Shown here: positions 1-9,297 of the stretch, in pieces
Layout of the letters: each line of letters begins with the position of its first letter
Numbering within the stretch: position 1 is the first letter of the stretch
Source: Kineosporia succinea
GTDB taxonomy: Bacteria; Actinomycetota; Actinomycetes; Actinomycetales; Kineosporiaceae
NCBI RefSeq assembly: GCF_030811555.1
Contig: NZ_JAUSQZ010000001.1
Coordinates: forward strand, 3,221,241-3,285,240
Direction of reading: 5' to 3'
DNA length: 64,000 nt
The notes under the pieces: generated by a model
What the model was told of the DNA's origin: nothing
The model's database searches: none
Seen by the model: the letters and a program-made list of their open reading frames with translations, nothing else
Position numbers and translations under genes: made by a program

Positions 1-204
1 CCTTGGTTCTGGGGGCTTGTGGACGTGGCGGCACCGTCGGCGCGGCGGTTCGCCTCGCGGGTGGCCGGCTTTCGCGGCCGGCTGCTGGGGGCCGGGTGCT
101 TCGCGCCGGTGGTGGGGCTCATCGTCTCCGTCTCGAATCTGGACGTTCACCGCGACGGTGCGCCGTGCGTCTTCAAGCCTGCTCCGCCCCTGACCCCTGG
201 CCTT

Positions 205-226
205 TGCCCCTCGGGCCCGAAGGGCA
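205..226. terminator. Imperfect inverted repeat downstream of disA
   Basis: A 22-base near-palindrome with one mismatched pair lies just past the disA stop codon. It could end disA transcription on the minus strand, but no T-run follows, so the assignment is weak. The first 204 bases hold no coding sequence I can support. Confidence 0.35.
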
Positions 227-228
227 GG

Positions 229-1311
229 TCAGATGTACCGCTCCAGGATGCTGGACTCGGCCAGGCGCGAGAGGCCCTCGCGCACCGCGCGAGCGCGCTG
301 GTCGCCGACGCCCTCGACGAGCATCAGGTCGTCGAGATTGGCGGCAAGAAGTTTCTGCAGGTCGCCGAAGTGGTCGACGAGGCGCTCGACGATCGCGCCG
401 GGCAGGCGCGGCACCTTGGTGAGCAGCCGGTAGCCCTTGGGACTGACCGAGGCGTCCAGCGCGTCGCCACCCTGCACGAACCCGAGAACCCGGGCCACCA
501 GCCCGAGATCGACCAGGTCGCCGGAGGGGATGTCGGCCAGGGCGGCCACCACCTCGGGCATCGAGCGCTCGCGGCGGGTGGCGTCGAGGTAGTCGCGGAT
601 AACCAGGTCACGGTCGGGGCCGACACCGCCGATCAGCTCGTCGAGCTGGAGCGAGAGCAGACGGCCGTCGGTGCCGAGTTCGACCACGTAGTGCTGGATC
701 TCGTCGGAGATGCGGCGCACCATCTCGAGGCGCTGGATCACGATCGAGACGTCGCGGACGGTGACCAGGTCTTCGATCTCGAGCGCGGAGAGGGTGCTGG
801 TGACCTCGTCGAGCCGGGCCTTGTAGCGCTCGAGCGTGGCCAGGGCCTGGTTGGCCTTGCCGAGGATCGCGTCGGAGCCCTCGAGCACGTAGCGGCGGCC
901 GGCCACGTAGAGCGCGATGATGCGCATGGACTGGCTGACCGAGACCACCGGGTAGCCGGTCTGCTTCGCGACCCGCTCGGCGGTGCGGTGGCGGGTGCCG
1001 GACTCGTCGGTCTGGATGGTGGGGTCGGGCACCAGCTGCACCGCGGCCCGCAGGATGTGGGACGCGTCTTGATCGGTGACGATCGCGCCGTCCATCTTGG
1101 CCAGCTCGCGCAGGCGGGTGGCGGAGAACTCGACGTCGAGATTGAAGCCGCCGGTGCAGATCGTCTCGACCAGGGCGTCGTGGCCGAGCACGATCAGCGC
1201 GCCGGTCCGGCCCCGCAGAATCCGCTCCAGGCCGTCGCGCAGCATCGTGCCGGGAGCCACGGCGGCAAGGGTGTACCGCAACAGCTCTTCGGGAGTGCGC
1301 TCCGCAACCAC
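229..1311 (-). CDS. disA: DNA integrity scanning diadenylate cyclase DisA
   Basis: DisA condenses two ATP into cyclic di-AMP and scans DNA for branched structures, pausing synthesis at lesions. The 360-aa protein has the family's usual length. The N-terminal DAC domain carries DGA at residues 74-76 and the GTRHRTAER block at 105-113, the two catalytic signatures. A helical linker follows, and the C-terminus is a RuvA-like helix-hairpin-helix region ([10 protein letters not shown]). The GTG start at 1311 is supported by a TAGACT hexamer on the minus strand (1323-1318) only 6 nt upstream, which predicts a leaderless transcript. It is divergent from radA, a frequent chromosomal partner; DisA and RadA interact functionally in Bacillus and mycobacteria. 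Confidence 0.97.
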   Translation of the reverse strand: MVAERTPEELLRYTLAAVAPGTMLRDGLERILRGRTGALIVLGHDALVETICTGGFNLDVEFSATRLRELAKMDGAIVTDQDASHILRAAVQLVPDPTIQTDESGTRHRTAERVAKQTGYPVVSVSQSMRIIALYVAGRRYVLEGSDAILGKANQALATLERYKARLDEVTSTLSALEIEDLVTVRDVSIVIQRLEMVRRISDEIQHYVVELGTDGRLLSLQLDELIGGVGPDRDLVIRDYLDATRRERSMPEVVAALADIPSGDLVDLGLVARVLGFVQGGDALDASVSPKGYRLLTKVPRLPGAIVERLVDHFGDLQKLLAANLDDLMLVEGVGDQRARAVREGLSRLAESSILERYI

Positions 1312-1317
1312 ACGATG

Positions 1318-1403
1318 AGTCTATCCGCCCGCCGAACCGGCTCGGGCACAAAGCCCCTGGCCCGGGCCGAGGGAGCAAGATTGTCGGTGGTGGCGCGTAG
1401 GTT
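1318..1403. promoter_or_regulatory. Divergent disA/radA promoter region
   Basis: Two outward-facing -10-like hexamers lie in the 99-bp gap: TAGACT on the minus strand (1323-1318), 6 nt before the disA GTG, and TAGGTT on the plus strand (1398-1403), 7 nt before the radA GTG. The spacing predicts that transcription starts at or within a base of each start codon. No convincing -35 was seen. Confidence 0.5.
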
Positions 1404-1410
1404 CGGGGGT

Positions 1411-2880
1411 GTGAGTACATCATCGGCAGGGCGGGCCAAGCGGTCCGGGCGTGACAACCCCGGCTACCGCTGCGCGGAGTGCGGCTGGAGCACCGTGAAG
1501 TGGGTGGGCCGCTGCGGCGAGTGCCAGGCCTGGGGCACCGTGATGGATGCGGTTCCGGCCGCGGCCGCCCCGGTCACCAAGGCGCGGGCGGCGGCCCAGA
1601 AGGCCCAGCCGATCGGTGAGGTCACCACCGAGAACGCGAAGACCTGGTCCACTGGCGTCGAAGAGCTCGACCGGGTGCTCGGCGGCGGCATCGTCAGCGG
1701 GGCCGTGGTGCTGCTGGCCGGTGAGCCCGGCGTCGGCAAGTCCACGCTGCTGCTCGACGTGGCCAGTCGCGCCGCTCAGAACTCGCGCACCGTGCTCTAC
1801 GTCACCGGTGAGGAGTCGGCCAGCCAGGTGCGGGTGCGGGCCGAGCGCATCGGGGCGCTGCGTCCGCGGCTGCTGCTGGCCGCCGAGACCGACCTGAGCA
1901 CGGTCCTGGGCCACGTTGAAGACGTGAAGCCCGACCTGCTGGTGGTCGACTCGGTGCAGACCATCGCGAGCGACGCGATCGACAGCAGCGCCGGCAGTGT
2001 CTCGCAGGTGCGCGAGGTGGCCGCCTCCCTGATCCGCGTGGCCAAGGAGCGGGGCATGGCCACGCTGCTGGTCGGGCACGTCACCAAAGACGGCTCGATC
2101 GCCGGGCCCCGGGTGCTCGAGCACCTGGTCGACGTGGTCTGCCAGTTCGAGGGCGACCGCCACTCCCGCCTGCGTCTGGTGCGCGCGGTGAAGAACCGTT
2201 ACGGCCCCACCGACGAGGTCGGTTGCTTCGACCTGTCCGAGGTCGGCATCGTCGGGCTCACCGACCCCAGCGGCCTTTTCCTGTCGCAGCACGAGAACCC
2301 GGTGCCGGGCACCTGCGTCTCGGTCACGCTCGAGGGCCGGCGCCCGCTGGTCAGCGAGGTGCAGGCGCTGGTCGCCCCGACCGCCGCGAACAACCCGCGC
2401 CGGGCCACGTCCGGGCTCGACAACAGCCGGGTCTCGATGATCCTGGCGGTGCTCGAGCGCCGTGCGGGCGCCCGCCTGTCCAACAACGACGTCTACGTCT
2501 CCACCGTCGGCGGCGTGCGCCTGGCCGAGCCGGCCTGCGACCTGGCAGTGGCGCTCGCGGTGGCCGGGGCGGCGATCGACCGGCCGCTGGCGGCGGGCAC
2601 GATCGCGATCGGCGAGGTCGGCCTGGCCGGCGAGGTGCGCCCGGTCGCCGGGGTGGGCCGGCGCCTGGCCGAGGCCGGAAGACTGGGCTTCACCACGGCA
2701 TTCGTGCCCACAGGCACCAAAGAGGCCGTCCCCGCCCCCGACGGCATGATCGTCTACGAGGTGCCCGACCTGATCACCGCCCTCAGTCGCGCCACCTTCC
2801 CCCTGGTGGGCAACCAGGGCAGCAACCCGGGCGGCGGTCACCCCGATCGCCCCCGAGAAGAAGGCCGCGGCCGCCGCTGA
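1411..2880 (+). CDS. radA: DNA repair protein RadA
   Basis: RadA is a RecA-related ATPase that drives branch migration of recombination intermediates. The 489-aa protein has an N-terminal C4 zinc finger (C21, C24, C35, C38), a RecA-like core with Walker A GEPGVGKST at 104-112, the RadA-specific KNRYG motif at 261-265 (usually KNRFG), and a C-terminal Lon-like domain. The frame stays open far upstream across disA, but that extension is antisense to disA and not credible. The GTG at 1411 begins just before the zinc finger and has TAGGTT at 1398-1403, 7 nt upstream, consistent with leaderless initiation. An in-frame ATG at 1315 is less likely. Confidence 0.95.
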   Translation: MSTSSAGRAKRSGRDNPGYRCAECGWSTVKWVGRCGECQAWGTVMDAVPAAAAPVTKARAAAQKAQPIGEVTTENAKTWSTGVEELDRVLGGGIVSGAVVLLAGEPGVGKSTLLLDVASRAAQNSRTVLYVTGEESASQVRVRAERIGALRPRLLLAAETDLSTVLGHVEDVKPDLLVVDSVQTIASDAIDSSAGSVSQVREVAASLIRVAKERGMATLLVGHVTKDGSIAGPRVLEHLVDVVCQFEGDRHSRLRLVRAVKNRYGPTDEVGCFDLSEVGIVGLTDPSGLFLSQHENPVPGTCVSVTLEGRRPLVSEVQALVAPTAANNPRRATSGLDNSRVSMILAVLERRAGARLSNNDVYVSTVGGVRLAEPACDLAVALAVAGAAIDRPLAAGTIAIGEVGLAGEVRPVAGVGRRLAEAGRLGFTTAFVPTGTKEAVPAPDGMIVYEVPDLITALSRATFPLVGNQGSNPGGGHPDRPREEGRGRR

Positions 2881-3029
2881 CCGCCCCCACCCGCCCTGAC
2901 ACCGTCACCCAAGGACAACCCACGGGGGTGGCGCATCGCGATGGCTGATGTCCTCATGGATGTGGCGCCCCGGACGCTGCCCCGGTCCGCGTGACGCCGC
3001 CGAGCCGATGAAGCGCGGTGCGGAGCCCG

Positions 3030-3230
3030 GGAGGGGCGGGCTCCGCACCGGTAACCGCCCCGCGCACTAGGAACCGCCCCGCGCCCCGGTAACCGCCGCG
3101 CGCACTAGGAACCGCCTCGCGCACCGGAGACCGCGTCCTGCACCGGGCAATGTTTCGCGCACCGGGGACCGTCTCGTGCACGATCGCCTGGAAACCGCGT
3201 CGTGCACCGAGAACCACGTCGTGCCCAGTC
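3030..3230. repeat. Degenerate ~20-bp tandem repeats
   Basis: Roughly eight diverged units of 19-26 bp share a core resembling GCACCGGNAACCGCGTCG. The copies differ at many positions, so this looks like an old tandem array. No coding or regulatory role is evident. Confidence 0.6.
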
Positions 3231-3571
3231 GCCCAGTCGCGGCACCAGCAGGGGGAGGGGAGGGGACCTCTTTCGAAAAAGGGCTGAACGATCCACAACC
3301 TATGGCCGCCCGCATTTTACGGATCGTCCGGGCCATCGCAAACACATGTCCCCTCTACCTATGGTGAGGTTGTCAGCGGTCACGCGTAACGGGCGACTGC
3401 GCGACCCGGCGACCGCGCACCCGGCGACCCAGCGACCCAGGCAGCCGGAACCCCGACCCCGGAACCCCGCGGCTCGGCGACCCTGGTGGCCAGCACTCCC
3501 GCGTTCCGTGCTCCGGCAGCTCGGTGCCTTTGGCGCCCAGCGACCCTGCGACCCGACGCCTCAGCGCCCCG

Positions 3572-3731
3572 GCACTCCCGGTGACCCGGCACTCCCGGTG
3601 ACCCGGCACTCCCGGTGACCCGGCACTCCCGGTGACCCGGCACTCCCGGTGACCCGGCACCTCCGGTGACCTGGTGACCTGGCACCTCCGGTGACCCGGT
3701 GACCTGGCACCCCCGGTGACCCGGTGACCCG
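3572..3731. repeat. 17-bp / 25-bp tandem array (VNTR)
   Basis: Five exact copies of a 17-bp unit (GCACTCCCGGTGACCCG, starting at 3572, 3589, 3606, 3623 and 3640) are followed by three 25-bp units (3657, 3682, 3707). The 25-bp units extend the same core by an extra GTGACCCG-like octamer. Exact identity among the five copies suggests recent slippage or homogenisation. It lies between radA and the methyltransferase gene. Confidence 0.9.
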
Positions 3732-3931
3732 ACATCCCTGCGCCCCGGCGACTCAGCGCCCCTGCAAACCGGCGACTCACCGACCAAGCGCCCCGGCGGC
3801 TCAGTGACCCGGCGGTCCTGCGCTGGCGGCGCGGCGAATTACCTGTTGCCTCACCGGGTACCACCGCGTTGGGTGAGGGGGTGGCTGGGTGGACCACCGC
3901 GTCCACCATTGGGGACTCGGCGGCGGGAGCC

Positions 3932-4654
3932 TCAGCGCCAGAGGCCCCGGGGGGCCTCGAACCAGAACAGGTTCACGGCGTAGTCGACCGACGAGCCGGG
4001 GTGCGAGGCCAGGATCTTCGCGGCGTGCTCGGCACTGAACTCGATCCGGACCACGGCCTCGAAGTCCGCGCGGGTCGGCATGTCCCAGCGGATGTCGAGG
4101 GGGACGCGGGTCCAGCCCTGCTTGCGCCAGAAGGCCTCGACGGCCTTCGGGTCGTACTTCGGCAGCCACTCCTGGAACCAGCGGCCGAAGGTCGAGCGGG
4201 TCGCGTCGTTGTCGATGACGAACGCGACGCCGCCCCGCTTCAGCACCCGGCGGATCTCGGCCAGGCCGGGTTCGCAGCCGGGGCCGAAGAAGTAGGCCCA
4301 GCGAGCGTGCACCACGTCGATCGAGTTGCTGGGCACGGGCAGCGCCTGCGCGGTGCCCGCCCGGACCTCGATGCGGGAGGCCAGGTCCGGGTCGTCGAGA
4401 GCGGCGACGCGGCGCCGGGCCAGCTGCACCAGGGGCGGGTGGGGCTCGACGCCGGTCACCGAGGCCGCGTCCCGGGCGAACCGGGGCAGGTGATAGCCAC
4501 TGCCGCAACCGATGTCGAGCACGGCGGCGCCGTCCCAGGGACGCACGGCGCGCATCGCCTGCTCGAGCACCCCGTCCGGGTCGACGCTGCGGTTCTCGAC
4601 CTCGTAGACGGCCGGGTACCGCCAGATGTTCGGGCTCGGGATGACGCCGGACAC
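3932..4654 (-). CDS. Class I SAM-dependent methyltransferase
   Basis: This 240-aa protein has a Methyltransf_11-type Rossmann fold. Motif I is VLDIGCGSG at about residues 45-53, an acidic motif II follows (GVEPH), and the IDVVHARWAYFF segment fits motif IV. The substrate cannot be told from sequence; this type often modifies small molecules or lipids. It starts with GTG one base after the stop of the upstream minus-strand gene, so the two are probably cotranscribed and translationally coupled. Downstream lies the repeat-rich spacer. Confidence 0.85.
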   Translation of the reverse strand: MSGVIPSPNIWRYPAVYEVENRSVDPDGVLEQAMRAVRPWDGAAVLDIGCGSGYHLPRFARDAASVTGVEPHPPLVQLARRRVAALDDPDLASRIEVRAGTAQALPVPSNSIDVVHARWAYFFGPGCEPGLAEIRRVLKRGGVAFVIDNDATRSTFGRWFQEWLPKYDPKAVEAFWRKQGWTRVPLDIRWDMPTRADFEAVVRIEFSAEHAAKILASHPGSSVDYAVNLFWFEAPRGLWR

Positions 4655-4655
4655 G

Positions 4656-5561
4656 TCAGCGCGCGCGGGTGGTGGCCGGGTGGACGGTGAGCGGGATCAG
4701 CTTGCGGGCCCCGGTGACCTGGTCGCAGTGCTGCGCCAGCACGTCGTAGGCGGCCTGGCCCATCAGCTCGACCAGCTCCGGCTTCAGGCTGCGGTAGACC
4801 GGCTTCGCTCCGATGTGGGCCTGCGGGTTGCCGGTGCAGTACCAGTCCAGGTCGTGGCCACCGGCGCCCCAGCCCCGGCGGTCGTACTCGCTGATCGTCA
4901 CCTCGAGATAGCTGGTGCCGTCGGGACGCTCGATCGTGCGGTACGAGCGGCGGATCGGAAGCTGCCAGCACACGTCCGGTTTCAGCTCCAGCGGCTCGCG
5001 CCCCTGGGCCCAGGCCAGCTTGTGCAGCGAACAACCGTCACCGGCGCCGAAACCCGGGCGGTTCAAGAAGATGCAGGCGCCGTCGAGCACCCGGGTCTTG
5101 CGCTGGCCGTCCGGGTCGACCTCGGTCCAGCCGTCGCGCAGACCCTCGTCGTGGAACTGCCAGATCGTCGGGTCGAGCCCCTTGACCGCCTCGGTGACCC
5201 GCTCCTCGTCCTCCTCGTCGGCGAAGTGCGCACCCAGGGTGCAGCACCCGTCGTCCGGGCGGTCCGCGTAGATACCGGCGCAGCCGCTGCCGTAGACACA
5301 CGTCCAGTTCGAGGTCAGCCAGGTCAGGTCGCAACGGAAGACCTGGGCGGGCTGGTCGTCCTCGAGCTCGTCGTCATCGGAGTCGTCCGAGTCGTCGGAG
5401 TCGGAGTCCGAGTCGTCGAACCCGACCACGACGTCCTCAAGATCGTCGTCCTCGTCGATGTTCTCGGGGTCTTCGATGACGTCGGCGGGCTCGGGGTCGG
5501 GGAACTCGAGCCAGAGCCGGGCCGGGTCGAGTCCGATCTCCGGCGCGGGAGGATGGGGCAT
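4656..5561 (-). CDS. Conserved cysteine-rich protein (Rv0495c-like)
   Basis: A 301-aa protein of unknown function. Its place divergent from ppx matches Rv0495c in M. tuberculosis. About residues 30-68 form a strongly acidic Asp/Ser/Glu tract that looks disordered. The rest is rich in Cys, Trp and His, including a Cys-Cys pair (GCCTLG) and several spaced cysteines, which suggests a bound metal or Fe-S centre; the pattern recalls YkgJ-type putative zinc/iron-chelating proteins, but this is inference. The frame extends to a TTG at 5570, but ATG 5561 is preferred because TACATT (5574-5569 on the minus strand) sits 7 nt before it. Confidence 0.8.
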   Translation of the reverse strand: MPHPPAPEIGLDPARLWLEFPDPEPADVIEDPENIDEDDDLEDVVVGFDDSDSDSDDSDDSDDDELEDDQPAQVFRCDLTWLTSNWTCVYGSGCAGIYADRPDDGCCTLGAHFADEEDEERVTEAVKGLDPTIWQFHDEGLRDGWTEVDPDGQRKTRVLDGACIFLNRPGFGAGDGCSLHKLAWAQGREPLELKPDVCWQLPIRRSYRTIERPDGTSYLEVTISEYDRRGWGAGGHDLDWYCTGNPQAHIGAKPVYRSLKPELVELMGQAAYDVLAQHCDQVTGARKLIPLTVHPATTRAR

Positions 5562-5652
5562 GGCCGACAATGTAAGCCCTCGCCGCCTCTTCCCACGTCC
5601 AAGGGGCTGATTCGGCGCCGGTGGTGGCGCTGTGGTGAGGTACTTTCACGGA

Positions 5653-6579
5653 ATGCGGCTCGGTGTTCTCGACGTGGGTTCCAATACGGTGCATCTGCTG
5701 GTGGTCGACGCCCATCCCGGCGCCCGCCCCTTGCCCGCCTCCTCCCACAAGATCGAGCTCCGGCTGGCCGAGCACCTGGAGAAAGACGGACGGGTCTCGC
5801 CGGCGGCCGAGGAGTCGCTGCTGCGTTTCGTGCGTTCCAGCCTCACCGTGGGCGAGGACCTCGGGGTGGAGGAGGTCATCGGCTTCGCCACCTCGGCCGT
5901 CCGTGATGCCCCGAACGGCGAGGAACTGCTGGCCCGGGTGCGCAGCGAGACCGGGGTCGAGCTGCACGTGCTGGGCGGTGGAGACGAGGCCCGGCTGACC
6001 TTCCTGGCCGTGCGCCGCTGGTTCGGCTGGTCGGCGGGCCGCCTGCTGGTGCTCGACATCGGTGGCGGTTCCCTCGAGATCGCCTCGGGTATGGACGAAC
6101 TGCCCGACGTCGCGATCTCCCTCCCCCTGGGTGCGGGGCGGCTCACGCGAGACCGGCTGGTGAGCGATCCGCCGGCGCCCGACGAGGTCCGCGCCGTGCG
6201 TAAGTACGTGCGCGCCGAGGTAGGACGCGTGGTGCGGGACGTGGTGCGCAGCGGCCAGCCCGACCGGGTGGTCGGGTCGAGCAAGACCTTCCGCACCCTG
6301 GCCCGCATCTGCACCCCCACCGACCCGGGCACGCTGCGGCGCGCCGACCTGACCGAGTGGGTGCCCCGTCTGGCCGCGATGCCCGAGGCGGAACGGGCCG
6401 AGTTGCCGGGTGTCTCGGTCGGCCGGGCCCGTCAGATCCTCGCCGGTGCCCTGGTGGCCGAGGCCGCGATGGAGCTGCTCGGCGCCGAGAGCATGCAGAT
6501 CAGCCCGTGGGCCCTGCGCGAGGGCGTCATCCTGCGCCGGCTCGACGACATGATGAGCGCGGCCGGCCCCGGGTTCTGA
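5653..6579 (+). CDS. ppx: Ppx/GppA family phosphatase (exopolyphosphatase)
   Basis: This 308-aa member of the ASKHA superfamily hydrolyses polyphosphate or pppGpp terminal phosphate. The N-terminal phosphate-binding motif DVGSNT is at residues 7-12, and the second glycine-rich motif [12 protein letters not shown] is near 135. At about 310 aa it matches the short actinobacterial Ppx type, without the C-terminal HD domain of E. coli Ppx. A GTG at 5632 is in frame, but ATG 5653 puts the conserved first strand at the N-terminus and has TACTTT at 5641-5646, 6 nt upstream, so leaderless initiation is likely. Inverted repeats at about 6581-6615 could end the transcript. Confidence 0.93.
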   Translation: MRLGVLDVGSNTVHLLVVDAHPGARPLPASSHKIELRLAEHLEKDGRVSPAAEESLLRFVRSSLTVGEDLGVEEVIGFATSAVRDAPNGEELLARVRSETGVELHVLGGGDEARLTFLAVRRWFGWSAGRLLVLDIGGGSLEIASGMDELPDVAISLPLGAGRLTRDRLVSDPPAPDEVRAVRKYVRAEVGRVVRDVVRSGQPDRVVGSSKTFRTLARICTPTDPGTLRRADLTEWVPRLAAMPEAERAELPGVSVGRARQILAGALVAEAAMELLGAESMQISPWALREGVILRRLDDMMSAAGPGF

Positions 6580-6580
6580 C

Positions 6581-6615
6581 GGCCGCCAGAGAGGGCGGCC
6601 CGGGAGGGCCGCCCG
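6581..6615 (+). terminator. GC-rich inverted repeats after ppx
   Basis: Two overlapping GC-only stems (GGCCGCC/GGCGGCC and GGGCGGCC/GGCCGCCC) follow the ppx stop immediately. There is no T-run. They are plausible as an actinobacterial terminator. Confidence 0.45.
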
Positions 6616-6709
6616 GAGGCAGCGCGAATTCAGCCGGAGGGGTGACTCCCGGTGCCTGCCGGGAGGGTGTGCACAAGCGTCCACAGCGGGAGTGACTACG
6701 CTGAACGGC

Positions 6710-7567
6710 ATGGGCCGATCGAACAGTGGTCAGCCGGACGGCCGGGAGACCCGGCCGACCCGGCCCCCGTCAGCCAAGGTGGCGCTCTCCACGAGCTCCG
6801 TCTATCCGGAGTCCTGCGCCGACGCGTTCGAGATCGCCGCACGTCTGGGCTACGACGGCGTCGAGGTCATGGTGTGGACCGATCCGGTCAGCCAGGACAC
6901 GGGCGCTCTCAAGCGTCTCTCCCAGCACTACGGCGTCCCCGTGCTGTCGATCCACGCACCGACACTGCTGGTGACGCAGCGCGTCTGGGGCAAGGAGCCG
7001 TGGGCGAAGCTCGAGCGCTCGCTGCAGATGGCGGAAGACGTGGGTGCCAGTGCCGTGGTGGCGCACCCGCCGTTCCGCTGGCAGAAGGAGTACGGCGCGG
7101 CCTTCGTGGACGGGGTGGCCCGCCTGAACGACCATTTCGACGTGCCGCTCACGGTCGAGAACATGTACCCCTGGCGCGCGCGCAGCCGCGAGGTCATGGC
7201 CTACTCCCCGGGCTGGGACCCGCTGGAGCAGCCGTACCGCTATGTGACGCTGGACTTCTCCCACGCCGCGACCGCCGGCGGCGACTCGCTGGCGATGGCC
7301 CGGGCGCTCGGTGACCGTCTCACCCACATCCACCTGGCCGACGGCGCCGGTTCGGCCAAGGACGAGCACCTGCTGCCCGGCCGCGGCACCCAGCCCTGCG
7401 GCGAGGTGCTCGACCTGCTCTCCGAGAAGAGCTGGACGGGCGTGGTGGCGGTCGAGGTCAACACCCGCAAGTGCCGCACCCGCGGCGAGCGCGAGTCCGA
7501 GCTCACCGAGTGCCTGAACTTCGCGCGGGAGCACCTGAACTCGGCGAACCTGACGCCGACCGGCTGA
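6710..7567 (+). CDS. Sugar phosphate isomerase/epimerase (AP-endonuclease-2-like TIM barrel)
   Basis: The 285-aa protein has the xylose-isomerase-like TIM-barrel pattern. Spaced metal-ligand candidates fall at strand ends: VVAHPPF, TVENMYP, LDFSHA, HIHLADG and the C-terminal VEVNTRK. It corresponds in position to Rv0498. The physiological substrate of this family member is not known. ATG 6710 is chosen over the in-frame GTG at 6692 because TACGCT (6697-6702) lies 7 nt before it, implying a leaderless start. It faces pruA, with a strong shared terminator between them. Confidence 0.85.
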   Translation: MGRSNSGQPDGRETRPTRPPSAKVALSTSSVYPESCADAFEIAARLGYDGVEVMVWTDPVSQDTGALKRLSQHYGVPVLSIHAPTLLVTQRVWGKEPWAKLERSLQMAEDVGASAVVAHPPFRWQKEYGAAFVDGVARLNDHFDVPLTVENMYPWRARSREVMAYSPGWDPLEQPYRYVTLDFSHAATAGGDSLAMARALGDRLTHIHLADGAGSAKDEHLLPGRGTQPCGEVLDLLSEKSWTGVVAVEVNTRKCRTRGERESELTECLNFAREHLNSANLTPTG

Positions 7568-7592
7568 TCCGGAGCGCGTCGAGACCCGCTGA

Positions 7593-7632
7593 CCGTCAGG
7601 GCCCCGGACGAGGGGTTCCGGGGCCCTGACGG
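7593..7632. terminator. Bidirectional terminator
   Basis: A perfect 16-bp stem (arms 7593-7608 and 7617-7632) with an 8-nt loop lies between two convergent genes. A short T-rich stretch follows on the plus strand. Confidence 0.85.
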
Positions 7633-7639
7633 TGGTCTT

Positions 7640-9268
7640 TCACCCCATGTGCGGGTAGCGCCAGTCGACGGCCGGCTCGAACGTCTCCTTGATCGACCGG
7701 GTCGAGGTCCAGCGCTGCAGGTTCTGCGGCGCCCCGGCCTTGTCATTCGTGCCCGACGCCCGCGCCCCACCGAAGGGCTGCTGCCCCACGACGGCGCCGG
7801 TCGGCTTGTCGTTGACGTAGAAGTTGCCCGCGGCGAACCGCAGTCTCTCCGACACCGCGGCCACCGCGGCCCGGTCCTGGGCGATGATCGCCCCGGTCAG
7901 CGCGTACTTCGAGTCGTCGGCGATCCCGGCCACGATCTGGTCGAAGTCGGCGTCGTCGAACACGTGCACGGCCAGGATCGGGCCGAAGTACTCGGTGGTG
8001 AGCGCCTCGTCGGTGGGGTCGTCGACGATCAGCACGGTCGGGTCGACGAAGTAGCCGACGCTGTCGTCGGTGGTGCCGCCGACCAGGACCTCGATGCCCT
8101 CGGCCTCGGCCGCGCGCTTCAGGGCGGCCGTGTGCTTGGCGAACGCCCGCTCGTCGATCACCGAGGAGGTGAAGTTGGCGAAGTCGGTCGGGGCGCCGAC
8201 CGGCAGGCTACGGACGGTCTCGGCCAGATCGTCCTTCAACCCGGCCCAGACACTCGCCGGCACGTACGCCCGCGACGCCGCCGAGCACTTCTGCCCGGAG
8301 TACTCGAAAGCGCCTCGCACCAGGGCGGTGCGCAGCACGTCGAGGTCGGCGCTGGGGTGGGCCAGCACGAAGTCCTTGCCGCCGGTCTCACCGACGATGC
8401 GCGGGTACGACCGGTAGCCGGTGATGTTCGCGCCGACCTCGGCCCACAGGTGCTGGAACGTCGCCGTGGAACCGGTGAAGTGGATGCCGGCCAGGTCGGG
8501 GTCTTTCAGCGCGACCGAGGACACCTCGGGCCCGGCGCCGTGCACCAGGTTGATGACGCCCGGCGGCAGGCCCGCGGCGGTCAGCAGCTTCATCGTGTAC
8601 TCGGCCGAGAGCGCCTGCGTGGGGCTGGGCTTCCAGACCACGGTGTTGCCCATCAGGGCCGGGGCGGTGGCCAGGTTGGCCGCGATCGAGGTGAAGTTGA
8701 ACGGCGTGATCGCGTAGACGAAACCCTCGAGCGGCCGGTGGTCGAGCCGGTTCCAGATGCCGGGCGAGTTGGCGGCGGGCTGCTCGGCGTAGATCTGCCG
8801 GGCGAAATGCGCGTTGAAGCGCCAGAAGTCGGCCAGTTCGCAGACCGCGTCGATCTCGGCCTGGTAGATGGTCTTGGCCTGGCCGAGCATGGTGGCCGCG
8901 TTGGTGACCGCACGCCAGCTGCCGGTGAGCAGGTCGGCGGCCTTGAGCAGCACGGCGGCCCGGTCGTCGATGCTCAGCGCGGCCCAGCCCGGCGCCGCCT
9001 TCTTGGCCGCGGCGATCGCGGCGGCGGTGTCCTCGGCCGTGGCCTCACGGAAAGTGCCCAGCACGTGCGACTTCTCGAACGGCGCGACGACCTCGACGAC
9101 GGCCCCGCCCCCCAGAACCGGCCGGCCGTCGATCCAGTTGTGCAGTTCCGCCCGGTTCCCCCAGATCTCCTTGAGGGCGGGTTCCAGGGCGGCGCGGTCG
9201 GCACTGCCGGCCGAGTACGGCCGCGGCGGCTCGTTGACCGGAGCCGGAACCTGAGTGATCGCGTCCAT
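7640..9268 (-). CDS. pruA: L-glutamate gamma-semialdehyde (P5C) dehydrogenase
   Basis: Oxidises glutamate semialdehyde, formed from P5C, to glutamate with NAD+: the second step of proline breakdown. The 542-aa length is typical of group-1 P5CDH. The aldehyde dehydrogenase signatures are present: the glutamate motif ETGGKD and the catalytic cysteine in GQKCSAASR. The frame is open upstream through the proline dehydrogenase gene, but the ATG at 9268 starts the recognisable MDAITQVP N-terminus and is preceded by a purine-rich ribosome site (AGAAAGG on the minus strand). It lies 29 bp after the proline dehydrogenase gene and is almost certainly in its operon. Confidence 0.96.
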   Translation of the reverse strand: MDAITQVPAPVNEPPRPYSAGSADRAALEPALKEIWGNRAELHNWIDGRPVLGGGAVVEVVAPFEKSHVLGTFREATAEDTAAAIAAAKKAAPGWAALSIDDRAAVLLKAADLLTGSWRAVTNAATMLGQAKTIYQAEIDAVCELADFWRFNAHFARQIYAEQPAANSPGIWNRLDHRPLEGFVYAITPFNFTSIAANLATAPALMGNTVVWKPSPTQALSAEYTMKLLTAAGLPPGVINLVHGAGPEVSSVALKDPDLAGIHFTGSTATFQHLWAEVGANITGYRSYPRIVGETGGKDFVLAHPSADLDVLRTALVRGAFEYSGQKCSAASRAYVPASVWAGLKDDLAETVRSLPVGAPTDFANFTSSVIDERAFAKHTAALKRAAEAEGIEVLVGGTTDDSVGYFVDPTVLIVDDPTDEALTTEYFGPILAVHVFDDADFDQIVAGIADDSKYALTGAIIAQDRAAVAAVSERLRFAAGNFYVNDKPTGAVVGQQPFGGARASGTNDKAGAPQNLQRWTSTRSIKETFEPAVDWRYPHMG

Positions 9269-9297
9269 TGGTGTAAGCCTTTCTGTTCTAGGGAGAA

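Larger units (their letters stand above)
2881..3931. other. 1.05-kb non-coding spacer rich in repeats
   Basis: No gene is supported here. Open frames exist on both strands, but their translations are arginine/proline-rich, change with the repeats and match nothing recognisable. The stretch holds a degenerate roughly 20-bp repeat zone (about 3030-3230), an ordinary segment with slightly lower GC around 3260-3380, and a 17/25-bp tandem array (3572-3731). Confidence 0.7.

Noticed and set aside
1-204. Partial gene at the left edge
   Set aside because: Several frames are open, but none shows a recognisable motif over this short span.
19-1410. Extended N-terminus for radA
   Set aside because: The extension is antisense to disA. 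The GTG at 1411 just before the zinc finger, with a -10 7 nt upstream, is far more plausible.
1420-2841. Long minus-strand frame opposite radA, and similar frames opposite other genes
   Set aside because: Antisense shadows are expected at this GC content. The translations lack motifs and start sites.
3202-3909. Open frames in the spacer after radA
   Set aside because: They follow the tandem repeats, have Arg/Pro/Gly-only composition and overlap on both strands.
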